DNA from: Haliclystus octoradiatus
Taxonomy: Eukaryota; Cnidaria; Staurozoa; Stauromedusae; Haliclystidae
Reading direction: 5' to 3'
Assembly: GCA_916610825.1 (NCBI GenBank)
Contig: OU744447.1
Location: 28,098,561-28,162,560, forward strand
DNA: 64,000 nucleotides
Part shown: positions 39,416 through 53,430 of the stretch, piece after piece
Layout of the letters: each line of letters opens with the position of its first letter
Position numbering within the stretch: position 1 is the first letter of the stretch
Notes under the pieces: generated by a model
What the model saw: only the letters and a program-made list of their open reading frames with translations
Databases searched by the model: none
What the model was told of the DNA's origin: nothing
Made by a program: the position numbers and the translations under genes

Positions 39416-39782
39416 AAAGTAATGTGGACGGTGTCGCCCTACCAAAGGCACCCGTACCACTCCTCTATTTCTAGAGGAGTGGCTCTTTTCGCTAAGAGCA
39501 ATGATGTTAACGCTCCTTAGATCTCAGCCGCGACACTGCAGATCAATTTCAACAGACTTCATGGCAGATAGGCCTTGATTGTCAATTCGCAACAATGCGC
39601 CGCAGCTACTCAAAATGCAATTCCTTCTGAACCATTCAATCCGCCATCCTTAGATGGTACTCATTTGATGTTTCAGATAAAGTCAAGGCTGAGTTGACGT
39701 GAGGGGATTTGAACCACAGTCGATCAGATATGATACGATCTGAAGTTCGGTTGCTCTACCAACTGAGCTATTTACCAAAATC
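39416..39782 (-). mobile_element. tRNA-derived SINE, type A, copy 2
   Basis: Almost identical to copy 1, including the variant TCAATTCGCAAC that the later type A copies lack. The left target duplicate is ACCTACTTC at 39407-39415. The right one, just after the element, reads ACCTAATTC, one base changed. The A box, B box and both body hairpins are intact. Its flanks match those of copy 1, so it is a segmental duplicate and not a separate insertion. Confidence 0.85.
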
Positions 39783-41029
39783 ACCTAATTCGGAAATGGT
39801 TAATTACTTATAATGCTAGTTATGGTTATTCGATTAATTTGAAACAAAGATATTCGGAATCGCTATAAAATTCTACACAAGAACATTGTAATTGTGACAT
39901 CATAACTATATACTTAACAATTAAATGCTTATAATCGTGTTTGTGACGTCATAGCTACTTTAAAACAGTTTTATGCTTAGATTGCAAATCTATTTATATC
40001 GAATCGTTTTATAACTAGAATATTCAGATTCAAAATAAAATTCTACACAAGAGAAATCTACTTGTGACGTCATACCTACTTCAGAAATGAGTAATTGCTT
40101 ATATTGCTAACCTATTTTTAAAGAATCGTATAATAATTTGGATATTCAGATTTGCCATAAAATTTTACAAAAGAGCATTTTATTTGTGACGTCATACCTA
40201 CTTCAGAAATGGTTAATTACTTATATTACTAGTTATGGTTATCCGATTAATTTCAAACTAACTTATTCGAAATCGCTATAAAATACTACACAAGAACATT
40301 GTAATTGTGACCCCATAACTATATTCTAAACAGTTAAATGCTTATCATCGTGTTTGTGACGTCATAGCTACTTTAAAACAGTTTTATGCTTAGATTGCAA
40401 ATCTATTTATATTGAATCGTTTTATAACTAGAATATTCAGATTCAAAATAAAATTCTACACAAGAGAATATTATTTGTGACATCATACGTACTTCAGAAA
40501 TTAGTAATTGCTTATATTGCTAGTTATAGTTATCAGATTAATTTGACACTAGTGTATACGGAATCGCTATAAAGTTCTACAAAAAAACATTGTAATTGTG
40601 ACATAATAACTATATTCTAAACAATTAATTGCTTATAATCGTGTTTGTGACGTCATAGCTACTTTAAAACAGTTTTATGCTTAGATTGCAAATCTACTTA
40701 TATCGAATCGTTTTATAACTAGAATATTCAGATTCAAAATAAAATTCTACACAAGAGAATTCTAGTTGTGACGTCATACCTACTTCAGAAATGGTTAGAT
40801 ACTTATATTGCTAGTTATGGTTATCCGATTAATTTCAAACTAGTATATACGGAATCGCTATAAAATTCTACACAAGAAAATTGTGATTGTGACGTCATAA
40901 CTATATTCTAAACAGTTTGATGCTTATATTGCTAACTTATTTTTATAGAATCGTTTTATAATTTGAATATTCAGATTTGCCATAAAATTTTACAAAAGAG
41001 CATTTTATTTGTGACGTCATACCTATTTC
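39783..41029. repeat. Satellite between SINE copies 2 and 3
   Basis: About 1.25 kb of satellite. It changes from the type A neighbourhood to the type B neighbourhood, which includes a subunit with GAATATTATTTGTGACATC and ACACTAGTGTATACGG just upstream of the SINE. That subunit accompanies every type B copy. No gene is seen. Confidence 0.92.
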
Positions 41030-41397
41030 AAAGTAATGTGGACGGTGTCGCCCTACCAAAGGCACCCGTACCACTCCTCTATTTCTAAGGGAGTGGCTCT
41101 TTTCGCTAAGAGCAATGATGTTAAACGCTCCTTAAATCTCAGCCGCGACACTGCAGATCAATTTCAACAGATTTCATGGCAGATAGGCCTTGATTGTCAA
41201 TGCGCAACAATGCGCCGCAGCTACTCACAATGCAATTCCTTCTGAACCATTCCATCTGCCATCCTTAGATGGTACTCATTTGATGTTTCAGATAAAGTCA
41301 AGGCTGAGTTGACGTGAGGGGATTTGAACCACAGTCGATCAGATATGATACGATCTGAAGTTCGGTTGCTCTACCAACTGAACTATTCACCAAAACC
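41030..41397 (-). mobile_element. tRNA-derived SINE, type B, copy 3
   Basis: The 368-bp type B form is marked by TTAAACGCTCC, GATTTCATGG, TTCCATCTGCC and GAACTATTCACC. It differs from type A at roughly ten places, about 3% by eye. Target duplicates are ACCTATTTC (left, one base changed) and ACCTACTTC (right). In this copy alone the right arm of the large hairpin reads CTAAGGGAGTGG, breaking its perfect pairing. A and B boxes are present. Confidence 0.85.
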
Positions 41398-44300
41398 ACC
41401 TACTTCGGAAATGGTTAATTACTTATAATGCTAGTTATGGTTATTCGATGAATTTCAAACCAAGTTATTCGGAATCGCTATAAAATACTACACAAGAACA
41501 TTGTAATTGTGACATCATAACTATAATCTAAATAGTTGAATGCGTATAATTGTGTTTGTGACGACATAGCTACTTTAAAACAGTTCGATGCTTTGATTGC
41601 AAATCTATTTATATCGATTCGTTTCATAACTACAATATTCGGATTCAAACTAAAATTCTAAACAAGAGCATTTTATTTGTGACGTCATACCTACTTCAGA
41701 AATGGCTAATTACTTATATTGCTAATTATGGTTATCCGATTAATTTGAAACAAAGATATTCGGAATCGCTATAAAATTCTACACAAGAACATTGTAATTG
41801 TGACATCATAACTATATATAAACAATTAAATGCTTATAATCGTGTTTGTGACGTCATAGCTACTTTAAAACAGTTTTATGCTTAGATTGCAAATCTATTT
41901 TTATCGAATCGTTTTATAACTAGAATATTCAGATTCGAAATAAAATTCTACACGAGAGAAATTTATTTGTGACGTCATACTTACTTCAGAAATGAGTAAT
42001 TGCTTATATTGCTAACCTATTTTTAAAGAATCGTTTAATAATTTGGATATTCAGATTTGCCATAAAATTTTACAAAAGAGCATTTTATTTGTGACGTCAT
42101 ACTTACTTCAGAAATGGTTAATTACTTATATTGGTAGTTATGGTTATCCGATTAATTTCAAACTAACTTATTCGAAATCGCTATAAAATACTACACAAGA
42201 ACATTGTAATTGTGACATCATAACTATATTCTAAACAGTTAAATGCTTATATTCCTATTTGTGACAACATACCTACTTTAAAACAGTTTGATGCTTAGAT
42301 AGCAAATCTATTTTAATCGAATCATTTCTAACTAGAATATTCAGATTCAAACTGTAATTCTACACAAGAGTATTCTAGTTGTGACGTCATACCTACTTCA
42401 GAAATGGTTAATTACTTATATTGCTAGTTATGGTTATCCGATTAATTTCAAACTAGGTTATTCGAAATCGCTATAAAATTCTACACAAGAACATTGTAAT
42501 TGTGACATAATAACTTTATTCTAAATAATTAATTGCTTATAATCGTGTTTGTAACGTCATAGCTACTTTAAAACAGTTTTATGCTTAGATTGCAAATCTA
42601 CTTATATCAAATCGTTTTATAACTAGAATATTCAGATTCAAAATAAAATTCTACACAAGAGAATTCTAGTTGTGACGTCATACCTACTTCAGAAATGGTT
42701 AATTACTTATATTGCTAGTTATGGTTATCCGAATAATTTGAAACAAAGATATTCGGAATCGCTATAAAATTCTACACAAGAACATTGTAATTGTGACATC
42801 ATAACTATATATAAACAATTAAATGCTTATAATCGTGTTTGTGACGTCATAGCTACTTTAAACTGTTTTATGCTTAGATTGCAAATCTATTTATATCGAA
42901 TCGTTTTATAACTAGAATATTCAGATTCAAAATAAACTTCTACACAAGAGAAATTTATTTATGACTTCATACCTACTTCAGAAATGAGTAAATGCTAATA
43001 TTGCTAACCTATTTTTAAAGAATCGTTTAACAATTTGGATATTCAGATTTGCCATAAAATTTTACAAAAGAGCATTTTATTTGTGACGTCATACCTACTT
43101 CAGAAATGGTTAATTACTTATATTGCTAGTTATGGTTTTTCGATTAATTTCAAACTAAGTTATTCGAAATCGCTATAAAATTCTACACAAGAACATTGTA
43201 ATTGTGACATAATAACTATATTCTAAATAATTAATTGCTTATAATCGTGTTTTTGGCGTCATAGCTACTTTAAAACAGTTTTATGCTTAGATTGCAAATC
43301 TACTTATATCAAATCGTTTTATAACTAGAATATTCAGATTCAAAATAAAATTCTACACAAGAGAATTCTAGTTGTGACGTCATACCTACTTCAGAAATGG
43401 TTAATTACTTATATTGCTAGTTATGGTTATCCGAATAATTTGAAACAAAGATATTCGGAATTGCTATAAAATTCTACACAAGAACATTGCAATTGTGACA
43501 TCATAACTACATATAAACAATTAAATGCTTATAATCGTGTTTCTGACGTCATAGCTACTTTAAAACTGTTTTATGCTTAGATTGCAAATCTATTTATATC
43601 GAATCGTTTTATAACTAGAATATTCAGATTCAAAATAAACTTCTACACAAGAGAAATTTATTTATGACGTCATACCTACTTCAGAAATGAGTAAATGCTA
43701 ATATTGCTAACCTATTTTTAAAGAATCGTTTAACAATTTGGATATTCAGATTTGCCATAAAATTTTACAAAAGAGCATTTTATTTGTGACGTCATACCTA
43801 CTTCAGAAATGGTTAATTACTTATATTGCTAGTTATGGTTTTTCGATTAATTTCAAACTAAGTTATTCGAAATCGCTATAAAATTCTACACAAGAACATT
43901 GTAATTGTGACATAATAACTATATTCTAAATAATTAATTGCTTATAATCGTGTTTTTGACGTCATAGCTACTTTAAAACAGTTTTATGCTTAGATTGCAA
44001 ATCTACTTATATCAAATCGTTTTATAACTAGAATATTCAGATTCAAAATAAAATTCTACACAAGAGAATTCTAGTTGTGACGTCATACCTACTTCAGAAA
44101 TGGTTAATTACTTATATTGCTAGTTATGGTTATCCGAATAATTTGAAACAAAGATATTCGGAATCGCTATAAAATTCTACACAAGAACATTGTAATTGTG
44201 ACATCATAACTATATATAAACAATTAAATGCTTATAATCGTGTTTGTGACGTCATAGCTACTTTAAAACTGTTTTATGCTTAGATTGCAAATCTATTTAT

Positions 44301-47191
44301 ATCGAATCGTTTTATAACTAGAATATTCAGATTCAAAATAAACTTCTACACAAGAGAAATTTATTTATGACGTCATACCTACTTCAGAAATGAGTAAATG
44401 CTAATATTGCTAACCTATTTTTAAAGAATCGTTTAACAATTTGGATATTCAGATTTGCCATAAAATTTTACAAAAGAGCATTTTATTTGTGACGTCATAC
44501 CTACTTCAGAAATAGTTAATTACTTATATTGCTAGTTATGGTTTTTCGATTAATTTCAAACTAAGTTATTCGAAATCGCTATAAAATTCTACACAAGAAC
44601 ATTGTAATTGTGACATAATAACTATATTCTAAATAATTAATTGTTTATAATCGTGTTTGTGACGTCATAGCTACTTTAAAACAGTTTTATGCTTAGATTG
44701 CAAATCTACTTATATCAAATTGTTTTATAACTAGAATATTCAGATTCAAAATAAAATTCTACACAAGAGAATTCTAGTTGTGACGTCATACCTACTTCAG
44801 AAATGGTTAATTACTTATATTGCTAGTTATGGTTATCCGATTAATTTCAAACTAGTATATACGAAACCGCTATAAAATTCTACACAAGAAAACTGTAATT
44901 GTGACATCATAACTATATTTTAAATAGTTGAATGCGTATAATTCTGTTTGTGACGACATAGCTACTTTAAAACAGTTTGATGCTTTGATTTATTTATATC
45001 GAATCGTTCCATAACTACAATATTCAGATTAAAACTAAAATTCTAAACAAGAGCATTTTATTTGTGACGTCATACCTACTTCAGAAATGGTTAATTACTT
45101 ATATTGCTAGTTATGGTTATCCGAATAATTTGAAACAAAGATATTCGGATTCGCTATAAAATTCTACACAAGAACATTGTAATTGTGACATCATAACTAT
45201 ATATAAACAATTAAATGCTTATAATCGTGTTTGTGACGTCATAGCTACTTTAAAACTGTTTTATGCTTAGATTGCAAATCTATTTATATCGAATCGTTTT
45301 ATAACTAGAATATTCAGATTCAAAATAAACTTCTACACAAGAGAAATTTATTTATGACGTCATACCTACTTCAGAAATGAGTAAATGCTAATATTGCTAA
45401 CCTATTTTTAAAGAATCGTTTAATAATTTGGATATTCAGATTTGCCATAAAATTTTACAGAAGAGCATTTTATTTGTGACGTCATACCTACTTCAGAAAT
45501 GGTAAATTACTTATATTGCTAGTTATGGTTATCCGATTAATTTCAAACTAACTTATTCGAAATCGCAATAAAATACTACACAAGAACATTGTAATTGTGA
45601 CCCCATAACTATATTCTAAACAGTTAAATGCTTATAATCGTGTTTGTGACGTCATAGCTACTTCAAAACAGTTTTATGCTTAGATTGCAAATCTATTTAT
45701 ATCGAATCGTTTTCTAACTAGAATATTCAGATTCAAAATAAACTTCTACACAAGAGAAATTTATTTATGACGTCATACCTACTTCAGAAATGAGTAATTG
45801 CTTAAATTACCAGTTATAGTTATCCAATTAATTTCAAACTAGTATATACGGAATCGTTCTAAAATTCTACAGAAGAACATTGTAATTGTGACATAATAAC
45901 TATATTCTAAACAGTTAAATGCTTATAATCCTGTTTGTGACGTCATAGCTACTTTAAAACAGTTTGATGCTTAGATAGCAAATCTATTTTAATCGAATCG
46001 TTTTCTAACTAGAATATTCAGATTCAAACTGTAATTCTACACAAGAGCATTTTATTTGTGACGTCATACCTACTTCAGAAATGGTTAATTGCTTATATTG
46101 CTAGTTATTGTTATATGATTAATTTCAAACGAAGATATTCAGAATTGCCCGAAAATTCTACACATCAACGTTGTCATTGTGACCTCATACTATAATCGAA
46201 ACAGTTAAATGCTTATAACTGTGTTTGTGACGTCGTAGCTACTTTAAAACAGTTTGATGCTGATATTGCTAACTTATTTATTTAGAATCGTTTCATAACT
46301 AGAATATTCAGATTCAAACTAAATTTCTAAACAATAGCATTTTATTTGTGACGTCATACCTACTTCAGAAATGGTTAATTACTTATATTGCTAGTTATGG
46401 TTATCCGATTAATTTCAAACTAACTTATTCGAAATCGCTATAAAATACTACACAAGAACATTGTAATTGTGACCCCATAACTATATTCTAAACAGTTAAA
46501 TGCTTATCATCGTGTTTGTGACGTCATAGCTACTTTAAAACAGTTTTATGCTTAGATTGCAAATCTATTTATATTGAATCGTTTTATAACTAGAATATTC
46601 AGATTCAAAATAAAATTCTACACAAGAGAATATTATTTGTGACATCATACGTACTTCAGAAATTAGTAATTGCTTATATTGCTAGTTATAGTTATCAGAT
46701 TAATTTGACACTAGTGTATACAGAATCGCTATAAAGTTCTACAAAAAAACATTGTAATTGTGACATAATAACTATATTCTAAACAATTAATTGCTTATAA
46801 TCGTGTTTGTGACGTCATAGCTACTTTAAAACAGTTTTATGCTTAGATTGCAAATCTACTTATATCGAATCGTTTTATAACTAGAATATTCAGATTCAAA
46901 ATAAAATTCTACACAAGAGAATTCTAGTTGTGACGTCATACCTACTTCAGAAATGGTTAGATACTTATATTGCTAGTTATGGTTATCCGATTAATTTCAA
47001 ACTAGTATATACGGAATCGCTATAAAATTCTACACAAGAAAATTGTGATTGTGACGTCATAACTATATTCTAAATAGTTTGATGCTTATATTGCTAACTT
47101 ATTTTTATAGAATCGTTTTATAATTTGAATATTCAGATTTGCCATAAAATTTTACAAAAGAGCATTTTATTTGTGACGTCATACCTATTTC
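41398..47191. repeat. Satellite between SINE copies 3 and 4
   Basis: About 5.8 kb of satellite including the three-copy 703-bp repeat. It is a rearranged forerunner or derivative of the satellite in the 7,898-bp HOR: the order of markers is the same, but blocks have been gained and lost. Near 45.8-46.3 kb lie the rare subtypes shared with 3.1-3.6 kb. No gene is seen. Confidence 0.92.
42661..44768. repeat. About 703-bp higher-order repeat, three copies
   Basis: The marker GAATTCTAGTTGTGACG followed by TTATCCGAATAATTTG, or its equivalent, occurs at 42661, 43363 and 44066, with the next GAATTCTAG at 44769. Each unit has two composites plus an alpha-prime subunit carrying AATGAGTAAATGCTAATATT. 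The corresponding places in the later 7.9-kb copies (48823, 49526, 50229) have only two units, so this locus varies in copy number between HOR copies. Confidence 0.8.
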
Positions 47192-47559
47192 AAAGTAATG
47201 TGGACGGTGTCGCCCTACCAAAGGCACCCGTACCACTCCTCTATTTCTAGAGGAGTGGCTCTTTTCGCTAAGAGCAATGATGTTAAACGCTCCTTAAATC
47301 TCAGCCGCGACACTGCAGATCAATTTCAACAGATTTCATGGCAGATAGGCCTTGATTGTCAATGCGCAACAATGCGCCGCAGCTACTCACAATGCAATTC
47401 CTTCTGAACCATTCCATCTGCCATCCTTAGATGGTACTCATTTGATGTTTCAGATAAAGTCAAGGCTGAGTTGACGTGAGGGGATTTGAACCACAGTCGA
47501 TCAGATATGATACGATCTGAAGTTCGGTTGCTCTACCAACTGAACTATTCACCAAAACC
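47192..47559 (-). mobile_element. tRNA-derived SINE, type B, copy 4
   Basis: A type B copy with the large hairpin intact and both promoter boxes. Its left target duplicate is the type B form ACCTATTTC (47183-47191); the right is ACCTACTTC from 47560. It lies in the first full 7,898-bp repeat, and its sequence looks the same as copy 6. Confidence 0.87.
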
Positions 47560-50500
47560 ACCTACTTCGGAAATGGTTAATTACTTATAATGCTAGTTAT
47601 GGTTATTCCATGAATTTCAAACCAAGTTATTCGGAATCGCTATAAAATACTACACAAGAACATTGTAATTGTGACATCATAACTATAATCTAAATAGTTG
47701 AATGCGTATAATTGTGTTTGTGACGACATAGCTACTTTAAAACAGTTCGATGCTTTGATTGCAAATCTATTTATATCGATTCGTTTCATAACTACAATAT
47801 TCGGATTCAAACTAAAATTCTAAACAAGAGCATTTTATTTGTGACGTCATACCTACTTCAGAAATGGCTAATTACTTATATTGCTAATTATGGTTATCCG
47901 ATTAATTTGAAACAAAGATATTCGGAATCGCTATAAAATTCTACACAAGAACATTGTAATTGTGACATCATAACTATATATAAACAATTAAATGCTTATA
48001 ATCGTGTTTGTGACGTCATAGCTACTTTAAAACAGTTTTATGCTTAGATTGCAAATCTATTTTTATCGAATCGTTTTATAACTAGAATATTCAGATTCGA
48101 AATAAAATTCTACACGAGAGAAATTTATTTGTGACGTCATACTTACTTCAGAAATGAGTAATTGCTTATATTGCTAACCTATTTTTAAAGAATCGTTTCA
48201 TAATTTGGATATTCAGATTTGCCATAAAATTTTACAAAAGAGCATTTTATTTGTGACGTCATACCTACTTCAGAAATGGTTAATTACTTATATTGGTAGT
48301 TATGGTTATCCGATTAATTTCAAACTAACTTATTCGAAATCGCTATAAAATACTACACAAGAACATTGTAATTGTGACATCATAACTATATTCTAAACAG
48401 TTAAATGCTTATATTCCTATTTGTGACAACATACCTACTTTAAAACAGTTTGATGCTTAGATAGCAAATCTATTTTAATCGAATCATTTCTAACTAGAAT
48501 ATTCAGATTCAAACTGTAATTCTACACAAGAGCATTCTAGTTGTGACGTCATACCTACTTCAGAAATGGTTAATTACTTATATTGCTAGTTATGGTTATC
48601 CGATTAATTTCAAACTAGGTTATTCGAAATCGCTATAAAATTCTACACAAGAACATTGTAATTGTGACATAATAACTATATTCTAAATAATTAATTGCTT
48701 ATAATCGTGTTTGTGACGTCATAGCTACTTTAAAACAGTTTTATGCTTAGATTGCAAATCTACTTATATCAAATCGTTTTATAACTAGAATATTCAGATT
48801 CAAAATAAAATTCTACACAAGAGAATTCTAGTTGTGACGTCATACCTACTTCAGAAATGGTTAATTACTTATATTGCTAGTTATGGTTATCCGAATAATT
48901 TGAAACAAAGATATTCGGAATTGCTATAAAATTCTACACAAGAACATTGTAATTGTGACATCATAACTATATATAAACAATTAAATGCTTATAATCGTGT
49001 TTCTGACGTCATAGCTACTTTAAAACTGTTTTATGCTTAGATTGCAAATCTATTTATATCGAATCGTTTTATAACTAGAATATTCAGATTCAAAATAAAC
49101 TTCTACACAAGAGAAATTTATTTATGACGTCATACCTACTTCAGAAATGAGTAAATGCTAATATTGCTAACCTATTTTTAAAGAATCGTTTAACAATTTG
49201 GATATTCAGATTTGCCATAAAATTTTACAAAAGAGCATTTTATTTGTGACGTCATACCTACTTCAGAAATGGTTAATTACTTATATTACTAGTTATGGTT
49301 ATCCGATTAATTTCAAACTAAGTTATTCGAAATCGCTATAAAATTCTACACAAGAACATTGTAATTGTGACATAATAACTATATTCTAAATAATTAATTG
49401 CTTATAATCGTGTTTTTGACGTCATAGCTACTTTAAAACAGTTTTATGCTTAGATTGCAAATCTACTTATATCAAATCGTTTTATAACTAGAATATTTAG
49501 ATTCAAAATAAAATTCTACACAAGAGAATTCTAGTTGTGACGTCATACCTACTTCAGAAATGGTTAATTACTTATATTGCTAGTTATGGTTATCCGAATA
49601 ATTTGAAACAAAGATATTCGGAATCGCTATAAAATTCTACACAAGAACATTGTAATTGTGACATCATAACTATATATAAACAATTAAATGCTTATAATCG
49701 TGTTTGTGACGTCATAGCTACTTTAAAACTGTTTTATGCTTAGATTGCAAATCTATTTATATCGAATCGTTTTATAACTAGAATATTCAGATTCAAAATA
49801 AACTTCTACACAAGAGAAATTTATTTATGACGTCATACCTACTTCAGAAATGAGTAAATGCTAATATTGCTAACCTATTTTTAAAGAATCGTTTAACAAT
49901 TTGGATATTCAGATTTGCCATAAAATTTTACAAAAGAGCATTTTATTTGTGACGTCATACCTACTTCAGAAATAGTTAATTACTTATATTGCTAGTTATG
50001 GTTTTTCGATTAATTTCAAACTAAGTTATTCGAAATCGCTATAAAATTCTACACAAGAACATTGTAATTGTGACATAATAACTATATTCTAAATAATTAA
50101 TTGTTTATAATCGTGTTTGTGACGTCATAGCTACTTTAAAACAGTTTTATGCTTAGATTGCAAATCTACTTATATCAAATTGTTTTATAACTAGAATATT
50201 CAGATTCAAAATAAAATTCTACACAAGAGAATTCTAGTTGTGACGTCATACCTACTTCAGAAATGGTTAATTACTTATATTGCTAGTTATGGTTATCCGA
50301 TTAATTTCAAACTAGTATATAAGAAACCGCTATAAAATTCTACACAAGAAAACTGTAATTGTGACATCATAACTATATTTTGAATAGTTGAATGCGTATA
50401 ATTCTGTTTGTGACGACATAGCTACTTTAAAACAGTTTGATGCTTTGATTTATTTATATCGAATCGTTCCATAACTACAATATTCAGATTAAAACTAAAA

Positions 50501-53063
50501 TTCTAAACAAGAGCATTTTATTTGTGACGTCATACCTACTTCAGAAATGGTCAATTACTTATATTGCTAGTTATGGTTATCCGATTTATTTGAAACAAAG
50601 ATATTCGGAATCGCTATTAAATTCTACACAAGAACATTGTAATTGTGATATCATAACTATATACTTAACAATTAAATGCTTATAATCGTGTTTGTGACGT
50701 CATAGCTACTTTAAAACAGTTTTATGCTTAGATTGCAAATCTATTTATATCGTATCGTTTTATAACTAGAATATTCAGATTCAAAATAAAATTCTACACA
50801 AGAGAAATTTACTTGTGACGTCATACCTACTTCAGAAATGAGAAATTGCTTATATTGCAAACCTATTTTTAAAGAATCATTCAATAATTTGGATATTCAG
50901 ATTTGCCATAAAGTTTTACAAAAGACCATTTTATTTGTGACGTCATACCTACTTCAGAAATGGTTAATTACTTATATTGCTAGTTATGGTTATCCGAATA
51001 ATTTGAAACAAAGATATTCGGAATCGCTATAAAATTCTACACAAGAACATTGTAATTGTGACATCATAACTATATATAAACAATTAAATGCTTATAATCG
51101 TGTTTGTGACGTCATAGCTACTTTGAAACTGTTTTATGCTTAGATTGCAAATCTATTTATATCGAAACGTTTTATAACTAGAATATTCAGATTCAAAATA
51201 AACTTCTACACAAGAGAAATTTATTTATGACGTCATACCTACTTCAGAAATGAGTAAATGCTAATATTGCTAACCTATTTTTAAAGAATCGTTTAATAAT
51301 TTGGATATTCAGATTTGCCATAAAATTTTACAGAAGAGCATTTTATTTGTGACGTCATACCTACTTCAGAAATGGTAAATTACTTATATTGCTAGTTATG
51401 GTTATCCGATTAATTTCAAACTAACTTATTCGAAATCGCAATAAAATACTACACAAGAACATTGTAATTGTGACCCCATAACTATATTCTAAACAGTTAA
51501 ATGCTTATAATCGTGTTTGTGACGTCATAGCTACTTCAAAACAGTTTTATGCTTAGATTGCAAATCTATTTATATCGAATCGTTTTCTAACTAGAATATT
51601 CAGATTCAAAATAAACTTCTACACAAGAGAAATTTATTTATGACGTCATACCTACTTCAGAAATGAGTAATTGCTTAAATTACCAGTTATAGTTATCCAA
51701 TTAATTTCAAACTAGTATATACGGAATCGTTCTAAAATTCTACAGAAGAACATTGTAATTGTGACATAATAACTATATTCTAAACAGTTAAATGCTTATA
51801 ATCCTGTTTGTGACGTCATAGCTACTTTAAAACAGTTTGATGCTTAGATAGCAAATCTATTTTAATCGAATCGTTTTCTAACTAGAATATTCAGATTCAA
51901 ACTGTAATTCTACACAAGAGCATTTTATTTGTGACGTCATACCTACTTCAGAAATGGTTAATTGCTTATATTGCTAGTTATTGTTATATGATTAATTTCA
52001 AACGAAGATATTCAGAATTGCCCGAAAATTCTACACATCAACGTTGTCATTGTGACCTCATACTATAATCGAAACAGTTAAATGCTTATAACTGTGTTTG
52101 TGACGTCGTAGCTACTTTAAAACAGTTTGATGCTGATATTGCTAACTTATTTATTTAGAATCGTTTCATAACTAGAATATTCAGATTCAAACTAAATTTC
52201 TAAACAATAGCATTTTATTTGTGACGTCATACCTACTTCAGAAATGGTTAATTACTTATATTGCTAGTTATGGTTATCCGATTAATTTCAAACTAACTTA
52301 TTCGAAATCGCTATAAAATACTACACAAGAACATTGTAATTGTGACCCCATAACTATATTCTAAACAGTTAAATGCTTATCATCGTGTTTGTGACGTCAT
52401 AGCTACTTTAAAACAGTTTTATGCTTAGATTGCAAATCTATTTATATTGAATCGTTTTATAACTAGAATATTCAGATTCAAAATAAAATTCTACACAAGA
52501 GAATATTATTTGTGACATCATACGTACTTCAGAAATTAGTAATTGCTTATATTGCTAGTTATAGTTATCAGATTAATTTGACACTAGTGTATACGGAATC
52601 GCTATAAAGTTCTACAAAAAAACATTGTAATTGTGACATAATAACTATATTCTAAACAATTAATTGCTTATAATCGTGTTTGTGACGTCATAGCTACTTT
52701 AAAACAGTTTTATGATTAGATTGCAAATCTACTTATATCGAATCGTTTTATAACTAGAATATTCAGATTCAAAATAAAATTCTACACAAGAGATTTCTAG
52801 TTGTGACGTCATACCTACTTCAGAAATGGTTAATTACTTATATTGCTAGTTATGGTTATCCGATTATTTTCAAACTAGTATATACAGAATCGCTATAGAA
52901 TTCTACACAAGAAAATTGTGATTGTGACGTAATACTATATTTTAAACAGTTTGATGCTTATATTGCTAACTTATTTTTATAGAATCGTTTTATTATTTGA
53001 ATATTCAGATTCGCAATAAAATTTTACAAAAGAGCATTTTATTTGTGACGTCATACCTACTTC
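47560..53063. repeat. Satellite between SINE copies 4 and 5
   Basis: About 5.5 kb of satellite inside the first full 7,898-bp repeat, with two 703-bp units (48823 and 49526). An open stretch of 64 codons at 50838-51032 arises only because stop codons of an alpha-prime and an alpha subunit are altered; nothing suggests it is translated. No gene is seen. Confidence 0.92.
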
Positions 53064-53430
53064 AAAGTAATGTGGACGGTGTCGCCCTACCAAAGGCACC
53101 CGTACCACTCCTCTATTTCTAGAGGAGTGGCTCTTTTCGCTAAGAGCAATGATGTTAACGCTCCTTAGATCTCAGCCGCGACACTGCAGATCAATTTCAA
53201 CAGACTTCATGGCAGATAGGCCTTGATTGTCAATGCGCAACAATGCGCCGCAGCTACTCAAAATGCAATTCCTTCTGAACCATTCAATCCGCCATCCTTA
53301 GATGGTACTCATTTGATGTTTCAGATAAAGTCAAGGCTGAGTTGACGTGAGGGGATTTGAACCACAGTCGATCAGATATGATACGATCTGAAGTTCGGTT
53401 GCTCTACCAACTGAGCTATTTACCAAAATC
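53064..53430 (-). mobile_element. tRNA-derived SINE, type A, copy 5
   Basis: A type A copy differing from copies 1 and 2 in having TCAATGCGCAAC, the base shared with type B. Target duplicates on both sides are ACCTACTTC (53055-53063 and from 53431). Promoter boxes and hairpins are intact. It lies in a roughly 2.02-kb block that repeats the type B neighbourhood and is absent from the upstream related copy. Confidence 0.87.

Noticed and set aside
41036-41245. 69-codon open frame starting MWTVSPYQ, repeated at 47198, 55096 and 62994
   Set aside because: It lies antisense in the type B SINE body. Type A copies lose it through a one-base length difference, and no promoter or family similarity is seen. 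Its conservation follows from HOR copying.
50838-51032. 64-codon open frame in satellite, repeated at 58736
   Set aside because: It spans ordinary alpha-prime and alpha subunits that happen to lack stops. It is present twice only because the 7,898-bp unit is duplicated.
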